DNA of 64,000 nucleotides from Petrosia ficiformis. Its lineage: Eukaryota; Porifera; Demospongiae; Haplosclerida; Petrosiidae. The DNA is taken from assembly GCA_947044365.1 (NCBI GenBank), contig OX345647.1:510001-574000 (forward strand), given 5' to 3'. Position numbers and translations under genes: made by a program. The notes under the pieces are model-generated. The model had not been told where the DNA came from. It worked only from the letters and a program-made list of their open reading frames with translations, and did no database searches. Positions 1 through 13,000 of the stretch are shown here, piece after piece (position 1 is the first letter of the stretch; each line of letters begins with the position of its first letter).

Positions 1-1852
1 TGGGCGTGGTTTTGGTGGTTCCTTATCAATAACTCGTTTCTTTTTATTAACTAGAATATATCGTTTTGTTGATGTCTTCACCTTATTTGCTAATTCGGTT
101 AAATTAATTAATGAATCAGGGATCTCTAACGAGGTCATCGAAGGTTTCCTTTCATTGGGAGGAGCGTCACACACAGTATCAGGTATAGAGGTATTGTCCA
201 CTTCCTTAGTATGAGTGTCGTCAGTGGATGGATTGTGGATATTAGGTGTTTTCATAAGTTCAATGGAAAGGTTTTTTAATTGAATCGATTGAGATGCACA
301 TTTAATATTGTATCCTTCCTCGCTTGTCTCTACATCATCACTTCTATCTTCATCTTCACCTCCTCCAGTCTCCACCAGCTCATCTAAATGATCGCCTCCT
401 ACCTTAAATTCATCCCTTCCTTCATCTTCTCCCCTTTCTTCTTTCTCTCTAACACGATCTCTTTCTCCCCTCTCTACTTGCCCTTCTAAATGGTCCTTTC
501 CTTCCCTTTCTTCTTCCCCTCCCACACGGTCTCTTACTCCTAGGACTTTCTTAACACTTCTTTTCTTCATTACCTTTTTATCAAAACGAGAGAGAGCAGA
601 TGCAAATGACACACTACTTCTAATAATTGATTTCTTCCTCTTCTTTCTGCTCTTTTGGTCAATGATCTCTTCTTTGTCTGGAGTACTTTCCTCCATTTCT
701 CTCTGTCCAATCAACTCTTCCATTTCTTCTCTTGCAGTTCTCTCTTTCTCTTCATTATTTAAAAGCTCAATGCATTCATTTGTTACCACATCTTTTGACT
801 CTCCAGATCTCACAGAGGACAAAGAGTAGAAAGTAGAAGATGAAGAGGGACCTGACGTCTTGGGGACTATTGCAGTTTTTGATTTCTTTTCATTCATGTC
901 ATCCTGTGTTGTATGACTCATTATTGTACTACTAGTCAGAGGTGTACTATAAGGACAGGGCTTAGACTTACTATCAACATCTTCTTTCTTTAATATTAAT
1001 TTCGGAACTTTCAATTTTAATTTCTCTTGTGTGAGCTCTTTATTCACGTCCTCTGACTCAATTGGATTCATTAAATGACTTTTAACTCTGTCATCCGATC
1101 TTTTCCTTCGATCTTCTAACTCCTTATTTACCTCTTTTCTTAGTTTTGTGAGTTCATGTGTACTCAAGTTCATATACAGCATGCGTTTTGAACTACGAAT
1201 AAATAATTGGTTTTCTTTTTCTAATGCCTGAAAAATGTTTTAGAAGAGAAGGAGGAGGATGTGATGGTGTGATGATGTGAGAGTAGGGAGGGTGCGAAGA
1301 GAGAGGGTTAGGTAGGAGGATGATGTGATGATGTGAGTAGGGAGGATGAATAGTGGATCAGATAGGAGGAGGATGTGATCATGTGACTTAGGAGGGGTGT
1401 AGTGGGAGGAGGATGTGATGTGCAAGTTAGGGAGGGTGAAGAAGGTTAGGAAGATGTGATGAGGTACATGTACAACTATACTCAATACCTTACTATAGGC
1501 TTCAGTTGGTTCCACACCCATTTTAATATATTCATCAATATAAGCATCTAAAAACCTCTGACGAATTTTTGTAGGGATCTGATAAATTAAATTATAATTA
1601 ATTAATTAATTATAAAGTTTGTTAATTAATACCTTAGAATTAGTTACTAATTGTAATTTTGGTCTCTTTGGAGCAGGTTGTTGATCTGTTGTTACCTAAG
1701 AGTACGTAAACTATTAAGTTTACATAGTTTTAATAACTACTAATATTACATACATTAGGATGGGTGGAGTCAGGTACTCGAGTCTTTCTCTTTTTACCGG
1801 AGTACAAAGCTTCAGGATCCTTCAATGCGGCTTTTAACTATATGTATGTATG

Positions 1853-1912
<60 letters not shown>

Positions 1913-2951
1913 CATGTATGTGCATGTATGTGTGTATGTATGTATGTATGTATGTACATGTACATGTATGTATGTATGTATGTATGTATGTATATATTTA
2001 TGTATGCATGTATGGATGTATATATATACATACGTACGTATGTACGTATGTATATATATATATCTTTATAGTATGTACACATTACCTTTTCATCAGATAT
2101 TGTTCTTTGTTTTGGTTGAGAGGTAATGATCATATTAGGATCACGAGATATCTATCAAATATTAATAATCATACATGTACTTGTAATCTAAAACACAAAT
2201 CTAACCTCGTTACTATGAGCCGTTCTCTTTTTTTTAATTCCTTTGTTTTCATAACGACCTAACTCATCTCCTTCACTCAAGTGTTTTCTTGTGTTGTCTG
2301 TTCCATCTTCTGTTTTGGTAGTTGCTTTTATAAACTCATCCTGTATAACTTGTAAGTCTTCTTCGTGATTGTCGTCCTCTATTACATCACTAGTCATGTG
2401 ATCACCAGTCATATGATCAGCAGATGCGTTATCATCATCTTCGTCACTAGTAGTTTCACCAAAAATATCTAGTAAAGATGTACATTCTTTCTCTTCCACA
2501 CCAGAGGCCGAGGCAGTAGTGGGCGTGGTCACAATATCGGAACTTACTGTATCTTTCCTTAACTGCTCTTGTTTTTCATTAACAACATTTACTGATGTTC
2601 CAGTTTTAAAAACAGGTTTACTAGCGTCAGCTTTTAGGCTATCAGTATGTGTGGGCACGTTGTCTTTAACCAGTTTAGTTGTTGATTCAATATCGGGTTT
2701 CTGACAAGAGAGAGTTGTAGACTTGAGTATCGGAGGAGGAACTGGTGGTTGTGACTTCCCTGTACATTAAAAATCATTTATAAATAATAATTATAATATA
2801 ATTATTTTATCATTAATTCTGTAAGTTGTGTGTGTGTATACATCTCACTAGGTATCTTTGTGTGTCTATAATGACAATATGGTCTGTGGCATAGTCCATG
2901 TTCAAAGAATGGACACACAGCACCTTTGAAATAACCAGCAGTTGGGAACAT
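1..2951 (-). CDS. REXO1: REXO1-like RNA exonuclease, N-terminal part (3' end off window)
   Basis: Recognised as the amino-terminal half of an RNA exonuclease 1 homologue (Elongin-A-binding protein 1). Exons in transcript order: 2951-2849, 2759-2206, 2151-2086, 1837-1754, 1695-1633, 1578-1489, and 1227 to the window edge; phases agree and give about 729 residues. Exon 1 encodes a CCCH zinc finger (C13, C21, C26, H30; begins MFPTAGYFKGAVCPFFEHG), which is the family's N-terminal signature. Residues near 291-320 (IPTKIRQRFLDAYIDEYIK) match the conserved EloA-BP1 core. The last exon is a long, highly charged, low-complexity stretch. The DEDDh exonuclease domain, which defines enzyme activity, would lie beyond position 1 and is not seen. 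In animals the family acts in the nucleus, with 3'-5' RNA exonuclease activity inferred. It is head-to-head with TTC4. Identity rests on the zinc finger and core. Confidence 0.82.
1232..1488. repeat. purine-rich imperfect minisatellite in REXO1 intron 6
   Basis: The plus strand is almost pure purine plus T, with recurring GGAGGAGGATGTGATG and GATGATGTGAGTAGGGAGG blocks at irregular 50-60 bp spacing. It fills the intron between the last two REXO1 exons in the window. No coding signal is supported. Confidence 0.6.
1841..2062. repeat. (ATGT)n microsatellite in REXO1 intron 3
   Basis: About 220 bp of ATGT repeats with ATAT, GCAT and ACGT variants. The stretch is open in several frames only because ATGT repeats contain no stop codons, so it is not a gene. 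It lies between REXO1 exons 3 and 4. Confidence 0.9.
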
Positions 2952-3030
2952 AACTGACTTCTTACACGTGTAAATTTACTAGTGATTGTAATTTGTAAAT
3001 TTTTGACAACATAGCCACACCTTTTATATC
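2952..3030. promoter_or_regulatory. 79-bp bidirectional promoter of REXO1 and TTC4
   Basis: Only 79 bp separate the two divergent start codons, so both 5' UTRs and the core promoter must fit here or overlap. It contains the 12-bp perfect palindrome TTACACGTGTAA at 2962-2973, which includes the E-box CACGTG, and a GCCACACC (KLF-type) box near 3013. Promoter role is inferred from position. Confidence 0.6.
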
Positions 3031-5710
3031 ATGGCTGGAAAAGGACACATTCCCTCATCTGAGTCTCAAACCCATTCCATTCCTGATGCTGATGAGTTAA
3101 TAGATGAGATTCTTGCAACTAAAGGTCCACAAAGGTATGTGGATGGATTATCAGAAGACAATTGGGAGAAGGTGAGGTGGGCGTGTCTGATGAAACCAGC
3201 GTCTACACTACCAGCTTTTATCTATACTTATTCTTATTTAGGAAATTGAACAAATTCCTCTTTTTATGACGAAACCTCCAACAGAAATTGATCCTGTGAA
3301 TTCTCCCGGACTAGTAGCTTTGCAAGAATTGAAATACAAAGAGGACACACCCGAGGGTGAGGACCAATGCCACACCCCCCCCATTAAGTGTCACTTCGTT
3401 ATTTTATTTATAGGGAGAGCGTTAGCATATAAAGAAGATGGTAATGAATTATTTAAACAAAAGAAATACAAGAATGCTGTTAAAGTGTACAGTGAGGGAT
3501 TGAAACAACAGTGCAGTGACCAACTGTTAAATGCTGTACTATACTGTAACAGAGCAGCTGCTAATTACCACCTAGGTGAGAACAATTTATAATTTATACA
3601 TTCATCTTTCCTTCCAATTTTTCATCCATCCATCCATCCATCTATCCATTCATCCATCCATCTATCCATCCATCTATCCATCCATCCATCTATCCATCCA
3701 TCTATTCATCCATCCTCAATTCATCCATCCTTCTATCCATCCATTCATCCATCTCTTCATCTATTGATCCCGCTATTTATCTATCCATCCACCCATCCTC
3801 TATTAATGCATACATCTCACAGGTAACATGAGATCATCAATATTAGATGCCACTGAATCCAAGAAGATCAAACCTGATCATTTAAAAGCATACATAAGAG
3901 GTAACATACACGACAAATGAATATTCATTAATGAATATTAATTAATTTTCTTCCCATTCTGTGTAGGTGCTGAGGCAAATATGAGATTAAACAAATATGA
4001 TGAAACTATAACTTGGTGTGATGATGGATTACAGGTGTGTATGTGTATGTATATGTGTATGTATGTATATATATATGTATGTATGTATGTTTGTGTGTGT
4101 GTATGTATGTATGTATGTATGTATGTATGTATGTATGTATGTATGTATGACATATGTATGTGTGTATGTATGTATGTATGTATGTACATATGTATGTATG
4201 TACATATGTATGTATGTATGTACATATGTATGTATGTACGTATGTACTTATGAGTCTTATGTACATATGTACAGGTTGATCCAATTAATTCTAAATTGAA
4301 GGAGTTAAGAATAAAGGCAACTCAAGATAAGGTAAATATAAATCACAAATATAGATATCAGAGAGACTTACTTGCTTCATCTCTTCAGAAAAAGTATGAG
4401 AGAGATCAACGAAAGCAGAAAATTGTTGATAAAGAAAAGATTGATATCCAACGAAATCTAATTGATGCTATACAGGTATACTTTAATTATATATCTATAT
4501 ATTGTGGATGTCCCTGGTATTTAAATATAATTAATAGTTTGTGGGGATGTCCCTGATATTTATTTAATTTATGTGAAGTAGAGAAGAGGTATACAGCTGG
4601 TATCATCACAAGAACGAGCTAGAGGAACCAGACATTTAAAGGAGAAGAAAGATGACCTCCATACTATAATTGATAGTCTTCATTTGACTGATGCAAATCC
4701 AATCTCGAAACCAGTTCATCTTGATAAACAGGATAAACTGGTTTGGCCTGTTATGTTTTTATATCCTGAGTATGGACAGAGTGAAGTGATATTAGAGTTT
4801 CATGAAGAGTCGAGGTCAGCTAGTTTGTGTAATTAATTAACATACTAATGAATATCATTAACATGGTAATGTACTCCTGTATAGATTTGTTGATCATATT
4901 AATGTAATGTTTGGAGACGAGTTCGCTCCATGGGATGTTAAGAGAGAATATACTACTGATAAAATTGAGGTTATATGTATGAATGTATAAATATATGTAT
5001 GTATGTACTCTTATATGTATGTATATATGTATGTACGTACGTGTGTGTATGTGTTTATATGCATGTATGTATGTATGTATATATGTATGTATGTACGTGC
5101 ATGTGTGTGTGCATGTATGTATGTATGTATCAGAGTTTTTGATAAGTTTTGAAGCTTGGGCCAAATTGGCTCCAAAATGGTTAGTATGTGCGCCATTGGA
5201 AACACATTTTGAGACTAAGAGTTAATGCTGTTAGTGATAAATTAACTGCACCACTGGCCCAAAGAGAGAAATGTGCAGTGCCAAATAAGAAGCTCTTTGG
5301 GCCAATGGTGCGCCATATGAGCTTATCAAAAACACTGGTATGCATGTATGTATGTATCGTTATGCATGCTGTATATCTGTATATCTGTATACGTATGTAT
5401 CTATCTATCTATGTATTTATATGGTATATATATATATATATATATCTGTGTATGTATGTATGTACATTTCATCAGATATGGTATGAAGATCTTGTTAAAT
5501 GTTCTTATATACAAGTATCCAAGGATTCCACTCTCGGAGATGTTATTAATCATTCTAAAAGGTTCTATTGTCAATTGTAATAATAATAATTATTATTATT
5601 TCTTGTTTTTCAATAGATATGTTGTCGTGTCAGGAACTCCAACATTTATTGTATTAGTAACAAACTCAGATTTTAAAAACCAATTTATTAAAATTAATGA
5701 TAATCATTAA
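3031..5710 (+). CDS. TTC4: Tetratricopeptide repeat protein 4, HSP90 co-chaperone
   Basis: Ten exons: 3031-3171, 3242-3356, 3414-3575, 3823-3900, 3967-4034, 4275-4475, 4582-4814, 4885-4969, 5476-5561, 5617-5710; 420 residues, close to the usual length. Three TPR motifs occupy roughly residues 87-205 (starting [20 protein letters not shown]), followed by a charged helix and the C-terminal wheel domain with the family hallmarks [16 protein letters not shown] and [15 protein letters not shown]4, like yeast Cns1, links HSP90/HSP70 through TPR contacts and acts in the cytosol and nucleus. The start is the first ATG after the divergent promoter and is in frame with the conserved N-terminus. The stop lies only 70 bp before the DNAI3 start codon. 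Intron 8 (4970-5475) carries a microsatellite and a MITE-like insertion. Confidence 0.93.
3608..3790. repeat. (ATCC/ATCT)n microsatellite in TTC4 intron 3
   Basis: Imperfect CATC tetranucleotide array between TTC4 exons 3 and 4. It is open in one frame as Pro-Ser-Ile-His repeats, but the splice sites on both sides show it is intronic. Confidence 0.9.
4035..4272. repeat. (GTAT)n microsatellite in TTC4 intron 5
   Basis: GTAT array with GTGT and ACAT variants filling nearly all of the intron between TTC4 exons 5 and 6. Confidence 0.9.
4970..5130. repeat. (GTAT)n microsatellite in TTC4 intron 8
   Basis: GTAT array with GTGT and ACGT variants. It abuts the left end of the inverted-repeat element at 5131, and a shorter GTAT array resumes after 5337. 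Confidence 0.85.
5131..5337. mobile_element. MITE-like element with 16-bp terminal inverted repeats
   Basis: A 207-bp element starting CAGAGTTTTTGATAAG and ending CTTATCAAAAACACTG, which are inverted repeats with one mismatch. Internally there is a second inverted pair (GCGCCATTGG and CCAATGGTGCGC). It has no coding capacity. CAG...CTG termini resemble hAT-type MITEs. It sits inside GTAT repeats, so the target-site duplication cannot be read. Confidence 0.65.
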
Positions 5711-5731
5711 ATTATTAGCTTCCGGTTATTA

Positions 5732-5745
5732 TTTTCCATAGCAAC
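5732..5745. promoter_or_regulatory. Candidate RFX X-box upstream of DNAI3
   Basis: TTTTCCATAGCAAC resembles an X-box (GTNRCC, spacer, RGYAAC). The right half AGCAAC is perfect and the left half is partial. A further AGTAAC half-site follows at 5751-5756. It lies 36 bp upstream of the start codon of a motile-cilium gene. X-boxes drive ciliary genes through RFX factors; use here is inferred. Confidence 0.45.
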
Positions 5746-5780
5746 GCCTTAGTAACCAGTAAACATTAGTGGGCTGCACA

Positions 5781-6466
5781 ATGCCTGAGCCAGCAGTGGA
5801 TAATGAAGAGAAAGAGGGAGATGAAGAGAAATCTAAAGTGCCCAAAGGAATTACACCTGTCTTCTTGTCTTCGGCTACTCAGCAAATCTTCCATTGTGAA
5901 GCAGATCTTGATGTAACTGATGAAAAAACTCACATCTTGTTAAGCAAAAAGAGTCTTCTAGAGGACATACACAACAGAGCAGCTGTTAGTGATTTCCAAC
6001 CTCTGAAAAAAATCATAAAAGTAAGTTGCTGTGTGTGTGCTGGCTGAGATGTTTTTATTCATTCTCTGCCCTCTTCAGAATTATCCTGGTGATGAACTGT
6101 TGTTGGTTTATGATTACGAGTTTAAATATGAACAGAATTTTTATCTTTGTGTCACCGAAGAAGCCAAAGAACTGATACTAAATGTAAGATTTCACCGCAC
6201 AGAGATGTACATACACTATAGATGTACAGTAGAACTACTTTATTGCATACACACACATGCATATATGATAAATTCAATCTCGTATCTCAGCCTCCTCAAG
6301 AGGAAGGTGTTGGAGAGAGGAAAGGAGAGGAAGAAGACAATGAAGAAATCCCTACTACTCCAGAACCCAAAGAGTGGGAGTGTCTCGGAAGTGATAAGGA
6401 GATACTTGAAGGAATAGTAACACAATCTAGACCTCTTGTATGATATTACATATCTATCTATCTGTC

Positions 6467-6497
<31 letters not shown>

Positions 6498-8842
6498 GCA
6501 TCTTTATATATCCATGTTCATCCACCCATTGATCCATCCATCCAGCAACCATCTATTTAATGTCCATCCATTGATCCATCCATCCATTGATCCATCCATT
6601 GATCCATCCATCATCCATCCATCCATCCATCCATCCTTCATTCAATCATTTATCTATCCAGCCACTGAGGTACCATGCATATATCCATTTAACAAAAAGA
6701 TTGATTTATTCATAAACGTCTCTGTCTATCCCTCTCAGTTACAGTTCACAATAACAAGAAAGAGAAGATATTTCGAATCTCCTTGTATCTTCAGTGATTC
6801 TACTAATAGTAAAGAATTATATACTGAAGTGACAAGTATTGGGAAATCAGAGGAAGAAAAAGATATCATCAGATTAGAACTAGAAAATGGAATACAGGTA
6901 TTATAATATAGTAAATAGATAATATTATTGATCAAAACCACTTTGGAAACGTAATAAGGAGATCATTATCTAACTCTAGAAACAGTTTCAGCTCAATCTG
7001 AAACGACTGATTTTGCAATGAAAAAATCAATACCAAGGCTATAGTTCAGGGTAAAAATTCGAATTTCGAGAGAATACTAAAATGCTCACGGTTCTAACAG
7101 ATAATATTATTGATCAAAACCACTTTGGAAATATAATAAGGACATCATTATCCAACTCTAAAAACAGTTTTGGCTCAATCTGAAACGACTGATTTTGCAA
7201 TGAAAAAATCAATACCAAGGCTATAATATAGTTCAGGGTAAAAATTCGAATTTCGAGAGAATACTAAAATGCTCACGGTTCTAACAGACAATATTATTGA
7301 TCAAAACCACTTTGGAAACATAATAAGGACATCATTATCTAACTCTAGAAACAGTTTTGGCTCAATCTGAAACAACTGATTTTGTAATAAAAAAATCGAT
7401 ACCAAGGCTATAGTTCAGGGTAAAAATTCGAATTTCGAGAGAATACCAAAATGCTCACGGTTCTAGCAGACAATATTATTGATCAAAACCACTTGAGAAA
7501 CATAATAAGGACATTATTATCTAACTCTAGAAACAGTTTTGGCTCAATCTGAAAAACGACTGATTTTGCAATGAAAAAATCAGTACCAAGGCTATAGTTT
7601 AGGGTAAAAATTCGAATTTCGAGAGAATACTAAAATGCTCATGGTTCTAACAGACAATATTATTGATCAAAACCACTTGAGAAACATAATAAGGACATTA
7701 TTATCTAACTCTAGAAACAGTTTTGGCTCAATCTGAAAAACGACTGATTTTGCAATGAAAAAATCAATACCAAGGCTATAGTTCAGGGTAAAAATTCGAA
7801 TTTCGAGAGAATACTAAAATCCTCATGGTTCTAACAAATAATATTATTGATCAAAACCACTTTGGAAACATAATAAGGACATCATTATCTAACTCTAGGA
7901 AACGTTTTGGCCCAATCTGAAATGAAAATATAATGATAGTAATTAATAACCATGCCCCAGTTGTAAACAAAAACAATACAACAATTTGTTTATAAATAAT
8001 TTCTGTTTTCAAGAGTTCTTATCAAATTATTAATTACTGCATTTACAGGCTATCCCAGAAGTGGTAGACAAGTCATGTCAAACAGAATGGTAAATAATTA
8101 TAACTAATAATAAGATATGACTAATAACGATCATATATAATAATTATTATAGGCGATATCCAAAGAACGCCAGTGTACAATATGAGTCAAGAGTAATGAA
8201 CGAAGATGAAATAAAGGAGGTGTGGTTTAGTGATGATACAAAGGAATTCCTGGATGAGGTAGCTCCAAGGTTAGTATCAAATGAATAGATAGATCAACTG
8301 ACAAATGAATGGATGGGATTAATGGATGATTCGATAGACGATTGGATGAACGAATGGATGGATAGGTAGTGGATGGATGGATGGCTGGATGGATGGATGG
8401 ATGGATGGATGGATGGCTGGATGGATGGCTGGATTAATGGATGGATGGCTGGATAGATGGATGGATGGATAGATCAACTGACAAATGAATGGATGGATTA
8501 ATGGATGATTCGATAGACGATTGGATGAACGAATGGATGGATAGGCAGTGGATGGATGGATGGCTGGATGGATAGGTGAATAGATGGATGGATGGATGGA
8601 TGTACATGTATATCTCCTCGAGCTGACAGGCTGTTCTATACTATTATTTTTATTTTAATTAGAATGGAGCTCTGTCTTCAACAGAATGAGATAATGGATA
8701 TCTTTCCTGATGATTATCTTGAGCTGGCTGATGATGATGGAATCATGGCTAATAAATCAGACACTACCTTCAAAGTACAGACAATCTATTTTGCTGTCCA
8801 TCCATCAAGCATCCTTCAATCCATCCATCCATCCATCTATCC

Positions 8843-8873
<31 letters not shown>

Positions 8874-8874
8874 C

Positions 8875-8905
<31 letters not shown>

Positions 8906-10004
8906 CATCTATCTATCTATCTATCTATCTATCCATCCATCCATCCATCCATCCATCCATCCATCCATCCATCCATCCAGCCATCCACTACCTATCCATC
9001 CATCCATCCATCCATCCATCCATCCATCCATCCATCCATCCATCCATCCATCCATCCATCTATCTATCTATCTATTTAGGAGTATCAATCATTCACTGAT
9101 CTTAAATTCAGTAAAGACAAAGTTGTAACTTGGATTGAGTGGCATCCAAATATTAAAGGTATATATATACCCGATATGTTGTATCAGATTTACCATTCTC
9201 TCTATCATATATATACATGTAGGTATTATAGCAGTATCGTGTGGAGAGCCTTATACATATGATGAAAGAGTAGAACTCTCTTTTAAGTTAATGCATGCTA
9301 ACTCTCTTGTTCTGATTTGGAGTTTTGCAGATCCTATACATCCAGTGGTAATAGAACAACACACATTCACACTGACAGACACACACATACATACAGTCAC
9401 ACAGACAGACAGACAACAGAGTGAAGACACAGTCACACAGACAGACAGACAGACAACAGAGTCTAGACACATTCACACAGACAGACAGACAGACACATAC
9501 ATACAGTCACACAGACAGACACACAACAGAGTGAAGACGCAGTCACACAGACAGACAGGTAGACAACAGAGTGAAGACAGACACACAGACAACAGAGTCT
9601 AGACACATTCACACAGACAGACAGACATACAAATAGACAAATAGACAAATAGACAGTGTTTCAGTTATATTCATACGAGTTGACGTTATTAATTTTATTA
9701 ATAATTGTTTTTGTAGTTATTTCTTGAAGCACCTGAAGACATTGTTTGTTTTAAATTTAACCCTTCTAATCCCAACCTCATTGCCGGAGGATGCATTAAT
9801 GGACAGGTATGTTTATACACATGTATGTCATGTGATATCATGTGACATCATGTGAGTGTCATGTCATGTTAATTTATCAGGTCGTACTATGGGACATTAC
9901 AGAATATCAAAATAGACTGCAAATTAACAAATCAATTGAATCTTCTGATAACAGGGGCATACCCGCTAACATGGTAATGATAATATATATAACTTGTATT
10001 TATG

Positions 10005-10038
<34 letters not shown>

Positions 10039-13000
10039 TCATATGTTCATGTATTCTTTATTTGTAGGCCATTTTTGAAACTGAGAAGAAATCAGATCAT
10101 GCTCCTATTGTTCCCTCTTGTGCTCTTTCATCCATTGAAGGAGGTCATTCACGTACTATATCTGATATTACATGGATTCCTCAACATATTGAGGTAATAC
10201 ACTATATACAATGAATATGTCCATAATAACTAATATTGTATTCACGATGTGAGTTTAATAAGTTAATAACACTATAATTTAGTTTTGAAAACGTATAGAA
10301 CGTTTCAACCTGAAGGTCCTTTTACATTGTGTTATTAAATCTCACAACTTGAATTTACCATCATGATAAGAAATGTCTATAGCATTATTAACGTATTATT
10401 ATAGGTTTGTCATAAGACTTTGAAAATTCTTGAGAATTCATCACAATTTTCCTCTCAATTGATAACAATTGGATTAGATGGGTCAGTCAATATTAACAAG
10501 AAAATAAGTATTTTTATTATGTATGTTTCTTCACTCTATTCCACTCTTCTCCTGCTCCTTTGGCTTCTCCTCTAGAGTTGTATTGTTCTGGGATACTCGA
10601 TCTCCTCCTCAGAATAGACAGACTAAATCACATAAAGGACCTGTTACTAGTAATCCTGATAATCCTTTTAATTATATTCATTTAACATGGAAACCGTTTT
10701 ACAAGGTTACATTAACAAACAATAACAACAATAATAATAATGATAACAATAGTAATAATAGATAATAATAATAATAATGGTAATATTGACAATAATAATA
10801 TACTATGTTACTTAGTTATCACTTATCGTTCTATCTCCATTGCATGGTATGGGTTTAATTATATATTCTATTTTTTAGGTACAATTATCTCGGTCTACTC
10901 ATCCTGGATTATATGCTGGAACTCGTATAAGTCTACGCGAAAGACCCATTCCCAAACCGAAACATGGACATGTTGATGAAATTGATGAAGTTGATGGTAA
11001 TACTGAAGGAGGTGTCATGCCTCATAAACTAGAAATATCTCCTGGTGGTACTGTAATGGAAGAAGCGTCTACTCTTTTCTGTTTAGGATCTGAAGTACAT
11101 CTATTCATAAAATATTCATATCTATTTATCCATACACCATACCTATCCATCCATTTGTATAATTATCTATTTATCCATTCATCCATCTATTAATCTATCT
11201 TTATATCGACAAAAGGAAGGAGAGTTTGTATTTGTGAATTGGACTCCAACAAGAGATCCAGAATCTGGAAAGGCAACAGGTAGACACTATAGTTTACGTA
11301 CAAATATCCACATATAGCTATACACATCCACACACACACGCATTTATGCATCTACATACACACTTACATACATACACAGTATGCACAACTTCAATATTAC
11401 ATTCTATTTTTTCTAATCCCAGCTCCTAAACCTGAACATTTCTTTTTTGCTCATTCTGGAACTATGACAGCTGTTGAAAGATCCCCTTTCTTCCCTGATG
11501 TCATACTTACCGTGGGTGGATGGAACTTCAGTATATGGAAGGAGGGACTTACAGTGAGTGATATTCACATATTTAACACATGAACGTCATGTGACTTCAC
11601 AATGTTTTCAGAGTGATGCTCTTATAAATTCTGGAAATTCACAAGTTACTTTAACTGGGGGAGCGTGGTCACCTACAAGACCAGGTAATTCTAATAAATA
11701 TTTTAAGTTATACCTTTTAATTATATATATATAGGTGTGTTCTTTATAGCAAAACATAATGGAAACATTGATGTATGGGACCTAATGGATAGGTTGGTTT
11801 TTAATATCATACTATAGATGATGTACTATAGATCTGCATGATTGTGATGAATATCCTGATACTCATACTGCAGATCTGCATGATGAATATCCTGATACTC
11901 ATACTGCAGATCTGTTGCATTAATATCCTGATACTCATACTGCAGATCTGTATGCATTAATATCCTGATACTCATACTGCAGATCTGCATGATTGTATGA
12001 ATATCCTGATACTCATACTGCAGATCTGCTTGATGAATATCCTGATACTCATACTGCAGGTCTGTATGCATTAATATCCAGATACTCATACTGCAGATCT
12101 GTATGATGAATATCCTGATACTCACACTGCAGGTCTGTATGATGAATATCCTGAAACTCATACTGCAGATCTGCATGATGAATATCCTGATACTAATACT
12201 GCAGATCTGCATGATGAATATCCTGATACTCATACTGCAGATCTGTATGCATTAACATCCTGATACTCATACTGCAGATCTGTATGCATTAATATCCTGA
12301 TACTCATACTGCAGATCTGCATGATTGTATGAATATCCTGATACTCATACTGCAGATCTGCTTGATGGATATCCTGATACTCATATGCAGGTCTGTATGC
12401 ATTAATATCCAGATACTCATACTGCAGATCTGTATGATGAATATCCTGATACTCACACTGCAGATCTGTATGATGAATATCCTGAAACTCATACTGCAGA
12501 TCTGCATGATGAATATCCTGATACTCATACTGCAGATCTGTATGCATTAACATCCTGATACTCATACTGCAGATCTGTATGCATTAATATCCTGACGCCA
12601 ATATTTGCATGATCACTTATTGAATGTCCTGATACCCATACTGAATATCCTGATACATACAATGTAGATTATTACTAGATACTGACATTATTTCAGATCT
12701 CATGTTCCGGCATTAGCTCAAAACATCTCCTCACTGCCTATTACATATATAGTGCCATGGAGTCTCTCAAGTAAATAAAAGTGTGATGTCATAATGTGTA
12801 ATACCCGATATTGTATCCTAGGTCGTCAGTTGATGTTAGCAGCTGGAGACAGTGGCGGTACATTGCATATATTAGAAGTCCCATGGAGTTTAAGCCATGC
12901 ATCTGGTAACGAGGTAACTGGATGTATGTGTATGTAATGGTTGCATGTATGGTGTACTAAAGTATGTATATATGTATGTTGTTACTCTGTGATAATTGAA

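Noticed and set aside
1240..1521. Minus-strand Ser/His/Leu-rich frame following the REXO1 exon at 1489-1578
   Set aside because: It reads through the GTATTG donor into a purine-rich repeat; the next exon from 1227 continues the REXO1 core correctly.
1764..2262. Long frames rich in Met-Tyr-Val-Cys on both strands (also 3938-4299, 16416-16763, 48590-49415, 54363-54584)
   Set aside because: They are translations of ATGT/CATA tetranucleotide repeats, which contain no stop codons; they lie in introns or spacers and have no splice or family support.
4331..4357. Possible intron (GTAAATATAA ... ATATAG) inside TTC4 exon 6
   Set aside because: Only 27 bp, too short to splice, and the frame is open through it.
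8592..9128. Open frame with Pro-Ser-Ile-His repeats joined to DNAI3 exon 7
   Set aside because: The repeat part is an (ATCC)n intron; a GT donor at 8775 and an AG acceptor before 9080 restore the conserved DNAI3 protein.
11826..12565. Repetitive minus-strand proteins of Tyr-Glu-Tyr-Gln-Asp-Ile type
   Set aside because: By-product of the DNAI3 intron 19 minisatellite; no start context, no homology, several equivalent frames.
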